A stretch of 64,000 nucleotides of DNA. Origin: UBA4736 sp002404015. Its GTDB lineage: Bacteria > Chloroflexota > Dormibacteria > Dormibacterales > Dormibacteraceae. The notes under the pieces were generated by a model. The model was given only the letters and a program-made list of their open reading frames with translations. It had not been told where the DNA came from and did no database searches. A program made the position numbers and the translations under genes. Shown piece after piece: positions 25,172-33,934 of this stretch. Positions within the stretch are counted from its first letter, which is position 1, and every line of letters begins with the position of its first letter. The DNA is taken from the NCBI GenBank assembly GCA_036747295.1, contig DAIOCN010000001.1, forward strand, positions 181,172-245,171. The letters are read 5' to 3'.

Positions 25172-25816
25172 GGCGTCTCCGAGGGCTCTGGCCGGCTGGC
25201 CTCATAGGGCTGGAAGATGGCTCGGACCTCGGGCGGGAACCGGCTCAGCAGCTCCGCCGAGACCGGCACCGGTCCGGTGTCGGCGCTCCGCCGCATCACC
25301 ATGTCGTCGAGGAGCTCGCGGATCAGGCGGCTCGTGTCCTCGCGGGGGAGGCCCAGCCTGGCCATTGGCCCCGCGTTGCCGTCCAGGAAGGTCTCGACGA
25401 CCTTCTCGAAATCCCTGGCCCCCTTGTCCAGCTCCGCCGACGCCTTGCGCTCGTCGTCGAGATCCAGCGAGCGCCGGGCATGCAGCTGGCGGCCTTTCAG
25501 GGCCCAGAGGTGCTCGGCGGCGTCGGCGACGGCCATCGAGAGCGCTTGCCGGAAGGTCTTCAACAGGGCCAGCCGCTCCGGGTCCAGCCGCTTCAGCCAG
25601 TCCAGGCGAGCCTGGGCGTCGCCCAGCCGGCAGCACGCATAGAAGTGGCCGGTCTCGGTCTGGCCGCCTTCCAGGAAGCCGCAGCTTCGGATCGCGGCCA
25701 TCGGCTCGTTGCGGCTGGACAGGGGGCACGTAGAGCTGCGGGTTGAACGTCGGGCAGTTGTCGAACCCCGCTGGGAACGGCCGGGGGTAAGGACAGGCGT
25801 CAGCGGGTCGAGCCAC
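25168..25816 (-). pseudogene. uncharacterised protein, frameshifted in a C-run
   Basis: The first 31 codons (GTG 25816; ACPYPRPFPAGFDNCPTFNP, QLYVP) and the remaining ~177 codons (SRNEPMAAIRSCGFL, ETGHFYACCRLGDAQARLDW) lie in different frames. The switch point is five consecutive G on the plus strand (25722-25726). Removing one base gives one continuous protein with a Cys-rich N-terminus and a helical C-terminus, resembling uncharacterised proteins of soil actinobacteria and chloroflexi. Its stop overlaps the GMC gene stop by 4 bp. Mutation and sequencing error are both possible. Confidence 0.6.
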
Positions 25817-25856
25817 GGTCGGAGCTTAGGGCAGCACCCAGCCGTCCGAAAAGACC

Positions 25857-26040
25857 CTAGCAGGCCGCTGAAAAAGGAATCGGCGGTGCTTCGGCGCTCA
25901 GGCGCCCATCTCCGTCGTTGACTCCTGCGATCCTCGCGACGCGTATCTCCAATACGCTTTGCTCCGGTTCTCGGAGTCGCCTAGGATCTGGGCCACCTGG
26001 TCACCGAATCCCTCGCCGACCTTTTTCAGCACCCTGCTAG
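25857..26040 (-). mobile_element. MITE-like inverted-repeat element, copy R3
   Basis: The ends CTAGCAGGCCGCTGAAAAAGG (25857-25877) and CCTTTTTCAGCACCCTGCTAG (26020-26040) are inverted at 19 of 21 positions. The interior is about 93% identical to R4 (59453) in the opposite orientation and shares GGCGAGGGATTCGGT, CCAGGTGGCCCAGAT and the GCGTAT-TGGAG-ATACGC hairpin. The last bases supply the TAG stop of the alcohol dehydrogenase gene. It contains no gene. Confidence 0.8.
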
Positions 26041-27140
26041 CCGTGTGGGATGACGACCGAGCGGGCGACCTCGCCCCCGAGCATGGCCTGGTAGGCCTCG
26101 TTGATCTCCTCGAGCGGGTAGCGGCGCGTGAGCAGCCGGTCCAGTGGCAGCCGGCCGGACTTGTACAGCTCGAAGAGGCGTGGGAAATCGGCCGCGGGCC
26201 GGGTCGATCCGTAGATCGAGCCCCGGATCGACTTCTCCTGGAGCACCAGGTCCAGCGCGTTGACTGAGAAGGTGGCGCCCATCTGGGCGATGCCGACCAA
26301 CGTGGCCACGCCCGCCCGCCGCACCGCGCGTACGGCCTGGGCCATCGTCTCAACGTTGCCAATCACCTCGAACGAGTAGTCCACGCCCTCACCCGTCAGC
26401 CCTCGCACCGTCTTGACGACGTCCTCGGAGGCAGCGTTCACCACGTGGGTGGCGCCGAACGAGCGGGCCAGCTCCAACTTGGGCTCCGCCAGGTCGGCGG
26501 CGATGATCTGACCCGCGCCGGCGAGCACGGCACCCATGACCACCGAGAGGCCAACGCCGCCCGCGCCGATGACGAGCACGCTGCTGCCCGGCTCGACCCG
26601 GGCTGTGTTGATGACCGCGCCGACCCCGGTCATCACTGAGCAGCCGGCCAGCGCCGCGATCGGCAAGGGCACGTCGTGGGGGATCTTGAGGACGGCCGCC
26701 TCCGGGCAGACCGCCTCCTCCGCGAAGCAGGAGACGCCCAGGAAGTGGTGCATCTCCTCGCCGGAGGACGCGTGCAGCCGGGAGGTGCCGTCCATCAGCA
26801 TCCCGGAGGCGCGGATGCCGGCCCCCAGGCTGCAGAGCGCCGGCTTGCCCCGGTTGCAGAACTCGCAGCGACCGCAGCTCGTTCGCCACAGCAGCACCAC
26901 GTGGTCGCCCGGCGCCACCGAGGTCACACCCGCCCCGACCTCCTCGACGATCCCGGCGCCCTCGTGGCCCAATACGACCGGGAGGGGGTGGGCGAGGTCG
27001 CCCTTCATGTAGTGGTAGTCGCTGTGGCAGACGCCCGCGGCCTCGATCCGGACGCGGACCTCGCCGGCGCGAGGCGGGTCGAGCGCCAATTGCTCGATCT
27101 GGAGAGGGGCGCCGGTCTGGCGCAGCACCGCGGCCTTCAT
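26037..27140 (-). CDS. zinc-dependent alcohol dehydrogenase (class III-like MDR)
   Basis: A 367-residue protein from ATG 27140; longer in-frame extensions read backward into a Pro/Arg-rich non-coding stretch. The catalytic zinc site is GVCHSD and GHEGAGIVEEVG; the structural zinc site is CGRCEFCNRGKPALC. The NAD fold is VIGAGGVGLSVVMGA. The lineage resembles S-(hydroxymethyl)glutathione/mycothiol and aryl-alcohol dehydrogenases. TATCAT lies 12 bp before the start. Its TAG stop is donated by repeat R3, so the original C-terminus may have differed by a residue or two. Confidence 0.92.
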   Translation of the reverse strand: MKAAVLRQTGAPLQIEQLALDPPRAGEVRVRIEAAGVCHSDYHYMKGDLAHPLPVVLGHEGAGIVEEVGAGVTSVAPGDHVVLLWRTSCGRCEFCNRGKPALCSLGAGIRASGMLMDGTSRLHASSGEEMHHFLGVSCFAEEAVCPEAAVLKIPHDVPLPIAALAGCSVMTGVGAVINTARVEPGSSVLVIGAGGVGLSVVMGAVLAGAGQIIAADLAEPKLELARSFGATHVVNAASEDVVKTVRGLTGEGVDYSFEVIGNVETMAQAVRAVRRAGVATLVGIAQMGATFSVNALDLVLQEKSIRGSIYGSTRPAADFPRLFELYKSGRLPLDRLLTRRYPLEEINEAYQAMLGGEVARSVVIPHG

Positions 27141-27181
27141 GAAGTGCTGGACATGATAGGCGTGGTGACTAAACTCCAGAC

Positions 27182-28060
27182 GTGGAGCAACCGGTGAAAC
27201 GCCCGACACTGGTTGCGGTGATCCTGGCCGCGGCGCTGCTGCTCGGCCTGGTCGCCCTGGCCTCCCGCCCGGAGGGATCGGGGGCCGCGGGCCTGGAAAC
27301 GCCTGCAATGGTGAGCCGGGTGCTGCTGGACTCCCTGTTCTACCTGTCGCTGCTGCTGGTCGTGCTGTTCCTGGGCCTCTGCATCTGGGCCCTCTGGCCG
27401 GACCCCGAGGCCCCCGAGCTGCCGCGTCCGCAGCGCCGATCGTGGCTCTGGCTGCTGGTGCCGGTGCTCACGGCCGGGGTGGCGGCCTTGACACTCTCCC
27501 GGCTCCGGCTGGGTGCCCTCCAGGCCGGCCTTCCGGGCGGGGGCGGAGGCGGCGGCCAGAACGGCATCAGGACCGGGCCGGCCAACGGCGGCTTCACGGG
27601 CCTGGACTGGATCGCCCTGGCCATCGTGGCCTTGCTGGTGGCGACGACGGCCGTGATCGCGTACCGGCGCCTGCGCGGCGGCGCTCGGAGCAACCGCCGG
27701 GATTGGAAGCTGGCCGCCGCCCTGGAGGAGGTATTCGATGACGCCGTCGACGACGTGCTCGCCGAGGCAGACCCGCGGCGGGCGGTGATCGCGGCGTATG
27801 CGAGGATGGAGCGCGTGCTGGCGTCCGCCGGCCTGCCGAGGCGCGATCCCGAGGCGCCGCTGGAGTACGTTGCCCGCGCCCGAGCCGAGCTCGAGTTGCC
27901 GGACGCCATGACGCGCCTGGCCGACCTCTACGAGTGGGCCCGCTTCAGCCAGCACGAGGTCATGGCGCACATGCGCGAGGAAGCCCTGAGCGCCCTGGTG
28001 GCCATCCGCGACCAGCTGCGCGAGCTGCGCGCGGCCCGGGAGAAACCGCTTGCCGTCTGA
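27182..28060 (+). CDS. DUF4129 membrane protein
   Basis: A 292-residue protein. Membrane helices lie at ~9-26, 45-71, 85-105 and 141-160. A Gly-rich loop precedes the third part. The cytoplasmic C-terminus (~205-280; AVIAAYARMERVLASAGLPR, PLEYVARARAE) is a DUF4129 domain, which is usually found at the end of transglutaminase-like membrane proteins in MoxR-DUF58 operons. The GTG start has TAAACT (27170-27175) 6 bp upstream, and is divergent from the alcohol dehydrogenase. Confidence 0.85.
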   Translation: MEQPVKRPTLVAVILAAALLLGLVALASRPEGSGAAGLETPAMVSRVLLDSLFYLSLLLVVLFLGLCIWALWPDPEAPELPRPQRRSWLWLLVPVLTAGVAALTLSRLRLGALQAGLPGGGGGGGQNGIRTGPANGGFTGLDWIALAIVALLVATTAVIAYRRLRGGARSNRRDWKLAAALEEVFDDAVDDVLAEADPRRAVIAAYARMERVLASAGLPRRDPEAPLEYVARARAELELPDAMTRLADLYEWARFSQHEVMAHMREEALSALVAIRDQLRELRAAREKPLAV

Positions 28061-28568
28061 CCCCATCGTGCGCCAGGCGCTTTCCCTGGGCCTGATCGCC
28101 ACCGGCGTGCTGGTGGCCGCGCTCCTCGTCCACGCCCCGCTGGGCGCTGCCCTGGAGCTCTACGCGATCGGCCTGGCGGTGATCGGAGTGGCCGGCGCTG
28201 CCGCCGCCGGTCTCCGGGGCCGCGACTTCGATGATGGGCCGGCCTCCCTGCCGGCCGCCTGGTGGCGCCGGCGGCGCCGGCCGCGCCGCCCCGAGCGACT
28301 TCGCCAGCTGGAGGAGATCGAGCACGCGGCCGCCTTCGCCCTGAGCACCGCCTTCGACGTCCACTTCCGGCTCCGGCCGCACTTGGTCCGGATCGCCGAG
28401 CACCGGCTCGGTGGCCGGGGGGCCAGCCTGGCGGACGGCGCGACGCTGCTCGGGCCCGAGCTCTGGGACGTGGTAAGGCCCGACCGGGAGCCGCCGGCTG
28501 ACCGCCACGCCCGGGGCATCGATCTGGCCAGCCTGCGAGCCATGGTGGAGCGCCTTGGCTCGCTCTGA
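28050..28568 (+). CDS. small membrane protein of the MoxR operon
   Basis: A 172-residue protein starting at TTG 28050 (or GTG 28070), overlapping the DUF4129 gene. Two adjacent hydrophobic stretches (~8-30 and 34-57) are followed by a very basic segment (WWRRRRRPRRPERL) and a soluble helical tail. Its place between DUF4129 and MoxR suggests an assembly or accessory factor of this complex. No family recognised. Confidence 0.65.
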   Translation: MPSDPIVRQALSLGLIATGVLVAALLVHAPLGAALELYAIGLAVIGVAGAAAAGLRGRDFDDGPASLPAAWWRRRRRPRRPERLRQLEEIEHAAAFALSTAFDVHFRLRPHLVRIAEHRLGGRGASLADGATLLGPELWDVVRPDREPPADRHARGIDLASLRAMVERLGSL

Positions 28569-29559
28569 GGTGACGGCCGCCGAGGCGCTGCGCGAGGTCG
28601 CCGAGACCTCCGAGCGCATCCTCTCCGAGGTCGAGCGCGTCATCGTCGGCAAGCGCGGCGCGCTGGAACTGGTCCTCATGGGCCTGCTGGCCGACGGCCA
28701 CATTCTGATCGAGGACTTCCCGGGGCTGGCCAAGACGCTGATGGCGCGGTCCTTCGCCCAGGTCCTGGAGCTCGATTTCAAGCGCATCCAGTTCACTCCC
28801 GACCTGATGCCGTCGGATGTCACCGGCTCCTCGATCTTCAACCAGCGAAGCTCGGAGTTCGAGTTCCGGCCGGGCCCGATCTTCACCAACCTGCTGCTGG
28901 CGGACGAGATCAACCGGGCCCCTGCCAAGACCCAGGCGGCGCTCCTGGAGGCGATGCAGGAGCACCAGGTCACGGTCGAGGGCCGGGCTCAGCCGCTGCC
29001 GCCGCCTTTTTTTGTGCTGGCGACCCAGAACCCGATCGAGTACGAGGGCACCTACCCGCTTCCGGAGGCCCAGCTCGATCGCTTCCTGCTCCGGATGGGA
29101 GTCGGCTACCCCAGCCGGGAGGAGGAGTGGGAGGTGCTGCAGCGCCGGGTGCAGCGGCGCTCCGACGAGTCCGAGCTGGCGCCGCGTGCGAGCGGCGAGG
29201 ACCTGACGCGGATGCAGCGGGCGGTGGAGCGGGTGCACGTGCACGAGAGCGTCGGCCTCTACATCGTCGACCTCGTCAAGGCGACCCGGGCTAGCTCGCG
29301 CGTCCAGGTCGGAGCCAGCCCGCGCGGCTCGCTGGCGCTGTTGAAGCTGGGGCGGGCGGGGGCCGCCCTGAAGGGCCGCGACTTCGTCACCCCCGAGGAC
29401 GTGAAGGAGGTGGCGGTGGCCGGCCTGGCCCACCGCCTGACCCTGCGGCCGGAGCTCTGGGTCGAGCGCGTGCGCGGCGAGGACGTGGTGCGCGAGTGCC
29501 TTGAGGCGGTGCCGACCCCCCGGGCCGAGTACTCGGAGCTCAAGCCCCCGCGGGCATGA
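28555..29559 (+). CDS. MoxR-family AAA+ ATPase
   Basis: A 334-residue protein from TTG 28555, overlapping the previous gene by 14 bp. Walker A is EDFPGLAKTLMARSFA, Walker B is LLLADEINRAPAKTQ, and sensor 1 is FFVLATQNPIEYEGTYPLPEAQ, the classic MoxR block. The lid domain has ASPRGSLALLKLGRA. MoxR proteins act as chaperones that activate or assemble partner proteins, often those with DUF58 or von Willebrand factor folds, which is what the next gene encodes. Confidence 0.95.
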   Translation: MARSEVTAAEALREVAETSERILSEVERVIVGKRGALELVLMGLLADGHILIEDFPGLAKTLMARSFAQVLELDFKRIQFTPDLMPSDVTGSSIFNQRSSEFEFRPGPIFTNLLLADEINRAPAKTQAALLEAMQEHQVTVEGRAQPLPPPFFVLATQNPIEYEGTYPLPEAQLDRFLLRMGVGYPSREEEWEVLQRRVQRRSDESELAPRASGEDLTRMQRAVERVHVHESVGLYIVDLVKATRASSRVQVGASPRGSLALLKLGRAGAALKGRDFVTPEDVKEVAVAGLAHRLTLRPELWVERVRGEDVVRECLEAVPTPRAEYSELKPPRA

Positions 29560-30824
29560 GGGCTGCCGCTTCCTCGCGGCTGGCGGCTCACCTGGGCCTG
29601 GCCGGCGTCGGCCTCCTGGCGGCTCTCCTGCTGCGCCGTCCGGAGCCCGCCATCCTGGCAGCGCCTTTCCTGCTGGGGGCCGTGGTCGGGCTGGCGCTGG
29701 CCTCCCGCCCCCAGCTGGAGGTGAGCGCCCGCCTGGAGAGCGAGCGGGCGGTCGAAGGCGAGCACATCGAGGTGACAGTCGAGGTGACGGCCGACCGCCG
29801 GCTGGCCTGGCTGGGCGCCGAGCTCGTCCTCCCGCGCGGGCTCTTCGCGGAGACCACCCGGGACGCCGGGCCATTACCCGCAGGCGCCGCCCGGCACCTC
29901 TCCCGCCGCGTGCGCTGCGACCGCTGGGGCGGCTACCGGCTGGGCGGCGTCCGCGTGTTCGCCCGCGACCCGCTCGGCTACTTTCGGTTCGAGACGGCGC
30001 TGGCCGGGACGGCGCCCCTCAAGGTCTACCCCCGCCCTGAGGCGGTGCGCCGCCTGCTCCAGCCGGCCGAGACCCAGATCCACAGCGGCAACGAGGTCTC
30101 GCGGGTTAAGGGGGAGGGGATCGAGTTCGCCGCCATCCGGGCCTTCGTGCCGGGCGACCGGGTGCGCCGCATCAACTGGCGCGTTAGCGCCCGGCGGGGC
30201 GAGATCCACGTCAACGAGATGCACCCGGAGCGCAACGCGGACGTCGTGATCTTCCTGGACACGTTCAGCGAGCTCACGGCGGCGGGAGTGAGCACCCTGG
30301 ACCTCTGCGTGCGGGGCGCCGCCGCCCTGGTCGAGGGTTATCTCGATCGCAGGGACCGGGTCGGCCTGATCGCCTTCGGCGGCACTCTGCGCTGGCTGCG
30401 ACCGCAGATGGGTGAGCGACAGCTCTACCGGGTCGTTGACGCCCTCCTCGACACCGAGGTCGTGCTCAGCTACGCCTGGAAGGGCATCGAGGTGATCCCG
30501 CCCCGCACGCTGCCCCCGCAGTCGCTGGTGGTCGCCTTCAGCCCGCTCACCGACGAGCGCAGCGTGACGGCCCTCCTCGACCTCTGCGCCCGGGGGCACG
30601 ACCTGGCCGTCGTCGAGGTCTCGCCGCTCCGCTTCCTGGAACCGGGGCGCAGCGAGGTGGATCGCCTGGCCCACCGGATCTGGGAGATGGAGCGCGCGGC
30701 GCTCCGGGCCCGCTACGTCGCGCGCGGGGTGCCGGTCGCCGTCTGGCACCCGGGCTCGTCGCTGCAGGCTGCACTGGAGGAGGTTTCGGGATTTCGAAGA
30801 TACGCCCGACACGCGCGCGTCTAG
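29556..30824 (+). CDS. DUF58 domain protein
   Basis: A 422-residue protein overlapping moxR as ATGA. Two N-terminal membrane helices (~10-30, ~32-50) are followed by a beta-rich domain and the DUF58/VWA-like region: GIEFAAIRAFVPGDRVRRINW and NADVVIFLDTFSEL with a DxF-S metal-site-like motif. Such proteins are the usual MoxR partners in envelope-linked operons. Function is not established. Confidence 0.92.
   Translation: MRAAASSRLAAHLGLAGVGLLAALLLRRPEPAILAAPFLLGAVVGLALASRPQLEVSARLESERAVEGEHIEVTVEVTADRRLAWLGAELVLPRGLFAETTRDAGPLPAGAARHLSRRVRCDRWGGYRLGGVRVFARDPLGYFRFETALAGTAPLKVYPRPEAVRRLLQPAETQIHSGNEVSRVKGEGIEFAAIRAFVPGDRVRRINWRVSARRGEIHVNEMHPERNADVVIFLDTFSELTAAGVSTLDLCVRGAAALVEGYLDRRDRVGLIAFGGTLRWLRPQMGERQLYRVVDALLDTEVVLSYAWKGIEVIPPRTLPPQSLVVAFSPLTDERSVTALLDLCARGHDLAVVEVSPLRFLEPGRSEVDRLAHRIWEMERAALRARYVARGVPVAVWHPGSSLQAALEEVSGFRRYARHARV
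30776..30783 (+). promoter_or_regulatory. perfect Shine-Dalgarno in front of an ATT start
   Basis: GGAGGAGG at 30776-30783 lies inside the end of the DUF58 gene, 7 bp before ATT 30791. No ATG, GTG or TTG is in frame nearby, so this site decides the start of the next gene. Confidence 0.6.
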
Positions 30825-31312
30825 CCACCGCCGCGGGCGCCCTCCTTCTGACCGCGGGCCTGGCCGCCTACGCGCTGCCCGCCGGGGGCGGCCTGGTGAG
30901 CCTGTTCCAGCTGGGGGCGGCGGCGGCGCTGGTGCTGATGGTAGTTGGCCTCAGCGCCCTCGCCCCCTCCGCGATCGCCTACTCTCTGGGCCTGGTGGCT
31001 GCCGAATACCTGGCTGGGCTCGCGCTGCAGGGGGTGCGGCTCGACCTCTCGGCGCCGCTCTACGCAGCCGGGCTCTACCTGGCCGGCGAGCTGGCCTACG
31101 CCTCCCTTGAGGCGAGGCGGCCGGGCGGCCTGGGCGGCCTGCGTTTCGGCCTTGGCGTCTGCCTGGTGGCTGCGGCCGGCGCCAGCGCCGGCTACCTCCT
31201 GGTCCTGCTCACGCTGCTGCCGGTGGCGGGCGGCCTCGTCCTGACCGCACTGGGCGCGGCGGCCGCCGTGGGTGCGGCCGGACTGGCCGGCCGCCTGGCC
31301 CACCGGGTATGA
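30791..31312 (+). CDS. polytopic membrane protein with probable ATT start
   Basis: The first canonical start (GTG 30896) would begin in mid-helix. Extending back gives SKIRPTRARLATAAGALLLTAG, a basic N-terminus and first helix, starting at ATT 30791 exactly 7 bp after GGAGGAGG. This yields 173 residues with five to six hydrophobic segments and little else. It overlaps the DUF58 gene and is followed by an ATGA overlap, so it belongs to the MoxR operon. No family recognised. The rare start is inferred. Confidence 0.65.
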   Translation: MSKIRPTRARLATAAGALLLTAGLAAYALPAGGGLVSLFQLGAAAALVLMVVGLSALAPSAIAYSLGLVAAEYLAGLALQGVRLDLSAPLYAAGLYLAGELAYASLEARRPGGLGGLRFGLGVCLVAAAGASAGYLLVLLTLLPVAGGLVLTALGAAAAVGAAGLAGRLAHRV

Positions 31313-32391
31313 ACGCCGAGCAGGCGCTGGCAGCCACCGAGGGCATCGACACCCCGGTTGCGGTCCTGGACGAGGCGGCCATGGAGCGCAACCTGACCGC
31401 CATGGCCCGGCACGCCGCCGGGGCCGGGCTGGCGCTGCGCCCGCATGCCAAGACGCACAAGAGCGGCTGGATCGGGATGCGCCAGGTCGAGCATGGCGCC
31501 ATCGGCCTGACCGTGGCCACGCTGCAGGAGGCCGAGACCTTCGCTGCGGCCGGCGTTGACGACCTGCTGGTCGCGTTTCCGCCCGCCGGCGAGGCCAGGC
31601 TGCGCCGCCTGGCAGCACTGGCGCCCCGGGTCCGCCGGCTGGCGGTCGGCCTTGACGACGTCGAGCTGGCCCGCCAGGTCCCCGAGGCGGTCGAGGTGCT
31701 CTGGGAGGTGGACACGGGCCTCCACAGGGTGGGCACCGAGCCCGGCGAGCCGACCGCGCGGGCGGTCCAGGAGCTGGTGGCCGCGATCGGCCAGGCCCGT
31801 TTCCGGGGCCTCGTGACCCACGGCGGCCACGCCTACGGCGGGGACCGCCGGGGCGCTGCCGAGGACGAGCGTTCGGGGCTGGTGGCGACCGCGGAGCTGC
31901 TTCGGCAGGCGGGCGTCGAGGTGCGCGAGCTGAGCGTCGGCTCCACCCCGACGGCCGGCTTCGCGACCGCGGGTTCCGGCCTCACCGAGATGCGGCCGGG
32001 CACCTATGTCTTCGGCGACGCCAACCAGGTCGTGCTGGGCAGCCACGCGCTGGCCGACTGCGCGCTGGCGGTCGCGGCGACGGTCGTCTCCCGGCACGCC
32101 AGCTGGTTCGTCGTGGACGCGGGCTCCAAGGCGCTGCCCGCCGACCTGCGGGTGACCGGGCTGCAGGGCTTCGGAACCGTGGTCGGCAGGCCCGAGCTGA
32201 GGGTCGAGCGGCTGAGCGAGGAGCACGCGGTGGTGGAGGGCGGCAGCGCCGCGGTCGGCGACCGGCTGCTGATCCTGCCGGCCCACGTCTGCACCGCGGT
32301 CAACCTGCACCCGGAGCTGCTGGTCTTCGGGCCGGCCGGCATCCGCTGGGAGCCGGTCACGGCAAGGGGTTGGCGCTCGCCGGGCGGGTGA
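31309..32391 (+). CDS. D-threonine aldolase / D-serine dehydratase-like PLP enzyme
   Basis: A 360-residue fold-type III (alanine-racemase-like) enzyme. The PLP lysine is Lys48 in LRPHAKTHKS. VDTGLHRVG, THGGHAYG and SVGSTPTAG bind the cofactor. PAHVCTAVNLH near the C-terminus provides the His and Cys that bind the divalent metal in D-threonine aldolases and D-serine dehydratases. It would split or dehydrate a D-hydroxy amino acid in the cytoplasm. It overlaps its neighbours on both sides, so it is transcribed with the MoxR operon, although a functional link is not obvious. Confidence 0.88.
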   Translation: MNAEQALAATEGIDTPVAVLDEAAMERNLTAMARHAAGAGLALRPHAKTHKSGWIGMRQVEHGAIGLTVATLQEAETFAAAGVDDLLVAFPPAGEARLRRLAALAPRVRRLAVGLDDVELARQVPEAVEVLWEVDTGLHRVGTEPGEPTARAVQELVAAIGQARFRGLVTHGGHAYGGDRRGAAEDERSGLVATAELLRQAGVEVRELSVGSTPTAGFATAGSGLTEMRPGTYVFGDANQVVLGSHALADCALAVAATVVSRHASWFVVDAGSKALPADLRVTGLQGFGTVVGRPELRVERLSEEHAVVEGGSAAVGDRLLILPAHVCTAVNLHPELLVFGPAGIRWEPVTARGWRSPGG

Positions 32392-32897
32392 GGATCGAGG
32401 CTGTCCAGGGGGACATCACCAGGCTGCAGGTGGACGCCATCGTGAACGCCGCCAACGGCTCGCTGCTCGGTGGGGGTGGAGTTGACGGCGCCATCCACCG
32501 GGCCGCCGGCCCCGAGCTGGTGGGGGCCTGCCGCCCGCTCGGCGGCTGCGCCACGGGAGACGCCAAGCCGACGCCCGGCTTCCGCCTGCAGGCGAGGTGG
32601 GTGATCCATGCCGTGGGCCCGGTCTGGGCCGGCGGTGACGATGGCGAGCCGGAGCTCCTGGCGTCCTGCTACCGGCGCAGCCTCGAGGTCGCGGCTGAGC
32701 TGGGTGCCCGCTCGGTGGCCTTCCCGGCCATCTCGACCGGTATCTACGGGTATCCGAAGGACCGCGCCGCCCAGGTCGCGGTGGCCACTCTGCGGGCCAC
32801 CCCGACCCAGGTCGAGCTGGTGAAGCTGGTCGCCTTCGACCCCGAGACCCACGCCCTGTACAGAGCGCTGCTGGAGGGCGAAGCTCAGGCCGGGTAG
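32388..32897 (+). CDS. macro-domain (ADP-ribose binding) protein
   Basis: A 169-residue single macro domain: VQGDITRLQVDAIVNAANGSLLGGGGVDGAIHRAAGP, then WVIHAVGPVW, and FPAISTGIYGYP. These contact ADP-ribose; members remove O-acetyl-ADP-ribose or ADP-ribose from proteins. I prefer GTG 32388, which overlaps the previous stop as GTGA; TTG 32370 is an alternative. Its end overlaps the convergent modC by 13 bp. Confidence 0.92.
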   Translation: MRIEAVQGDITRLQVDAIVNAANGSLLGGGGVDGAIHRAAGPELVGACRPLGGCATGDAKPTPGFRLQARWVIHAVGPVWAGGDDGEPELLASCYRRSLEVAAELGARSVAFPAISTGIYGYPKDRAAQVAVATLRATPTQVELVKLVAFDPETHALYRALLEGEAQAG

Positions 32898-33934
32898 ACG
32901 GAGATCTCGGTCGCCTTCACCGCGACCCAGACCTCGCCGCCCTCATCGAGCCGGAGCTCGGCCACGGCGGCCGGTGTGACCTCGGCCACGATTGGGATAG
33001 CTCCGCCGACCTGGACCCGGACCCGGTCGCCCAGGAGGTCCAGGCCGTCCGCGCGGCCCGCCCAGACGTTGCGCGGGGTGCCCTCGGGGCGCCGGCGGTG
33101 AAGGGCCACAGTGCGGGGGTGGATGACCGCGAAGACATCACCCTCGCCGGCGTCGGCGGCGGCCAGGCTCGAGCCGCCGGCCAGCGCCACCTGTCCGCCT
33201 GAGGCCGTACCCCGGAAGAGGTTGACGCCGGCGAGGTCCGCCACATAGCGCGAGCGGGGGTGCTGGGTGACGTCGGCGGCCGAGCCGACCTGCACGATCC
33301 GGCCGCCCTCCAGGACCATCAGCACGTCGGCCAGGGCGATCGCCTCCAGGGGGTCGTGCGTGACCAGGAGCCGGATGCCGGCGAAGGCGGCCAGGTGCTG
33401 CTTCAGGTCGCGCCGCACCTCCGCCCGGGTGCTGGCATCTAGGGCCGCCATCGGTTCGTCGAGGAGGAGCAGGCGGGGCTCGGTGGCGAGGGCGCGGGCC
33501 AGGGCCGCCCGCTGCCGCTGCCCGCCCGATAGCGCGCTCGGGCGGCCCTGCGCGTAGGCCGCGAGGCCCAGCCTTTCCAACCAGCCGGCGGCGACCCGGC
33601 GGGCCGCGTCCCGGCCGGCGCCGCGCGCCCGGAGGCCGAACGCCACATTCTCGGCCACACTCAGGTGGGGGAAGAGCAGATAGTCCTGGAACACCACGCC
33701 GATCGGCCGCCGCTCGGGCGGCAGCCGGATCCCCCGCTCGGCGTCTTCCAGGACCACGGCGTCGAGGCTGACGCGGCCGGCGTCCAGGGGCAGCAGGCCG
33801 GCCAGGGCCCGGAGCAGCGTCGTCTTGCCGGCACCGTTGGGGCCGAGGACGGCGACCACCTGGTCGGCCACTGACAGCTGCACCTGCAGGTCGAGGCTTC
33901 CCAGCCGGAGGCGGACGTCGGCCTCGAGGCTCAC
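32885..33934 (-). CDS. modC: molybdate ABC transporter ATP-binding protein
   Basis: A 349-residue protein from GTG 33934, which overlaps the modB stop (GTGA). Walker A is GPNGAGKT (31-38); the Q-loop is VVFQDYLLFPHL; the signature is LSGGQRQRAALARAL; Walker B is LLLLDEPMAALD. After the ATPase (~235) come beta strands of a C-terminal TOBE/Mop-type molybdate-binding region. It powers molybdate or tungstate import with ModA and ModB. Confidence 0.93.
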   Translation of the reverse strand: MSLEADVRLRLGSLDLQVQLSVADQVVAVLGPNGAGKTTLLRALAGLLPLDAGRVSLDAVVLEDAERGIRLPPERRPIGVVFQDYLLFPHLSVAENVAFGLRARGAGRDAARRVAAGWLERLGLAAYAQGRPSALSGGQRQRAALARALATEPRLLLLDEPMAALDASTRAEVRRDLKQHLAAFAGIRLLVTHDPLEAIALADVLMVLEGGRIVQVGSAADVTQHPRSRYVADLAGVNLFRGTASGGQVALAGGSSLAAADAGEGDVFAVIHPRTVALHRRRPEGTPRNVWAGRADGLDLLGDRVRVQVGGAIPIVAEVTPAAVAELRLDEGGEVWVAVKATEISVYPA

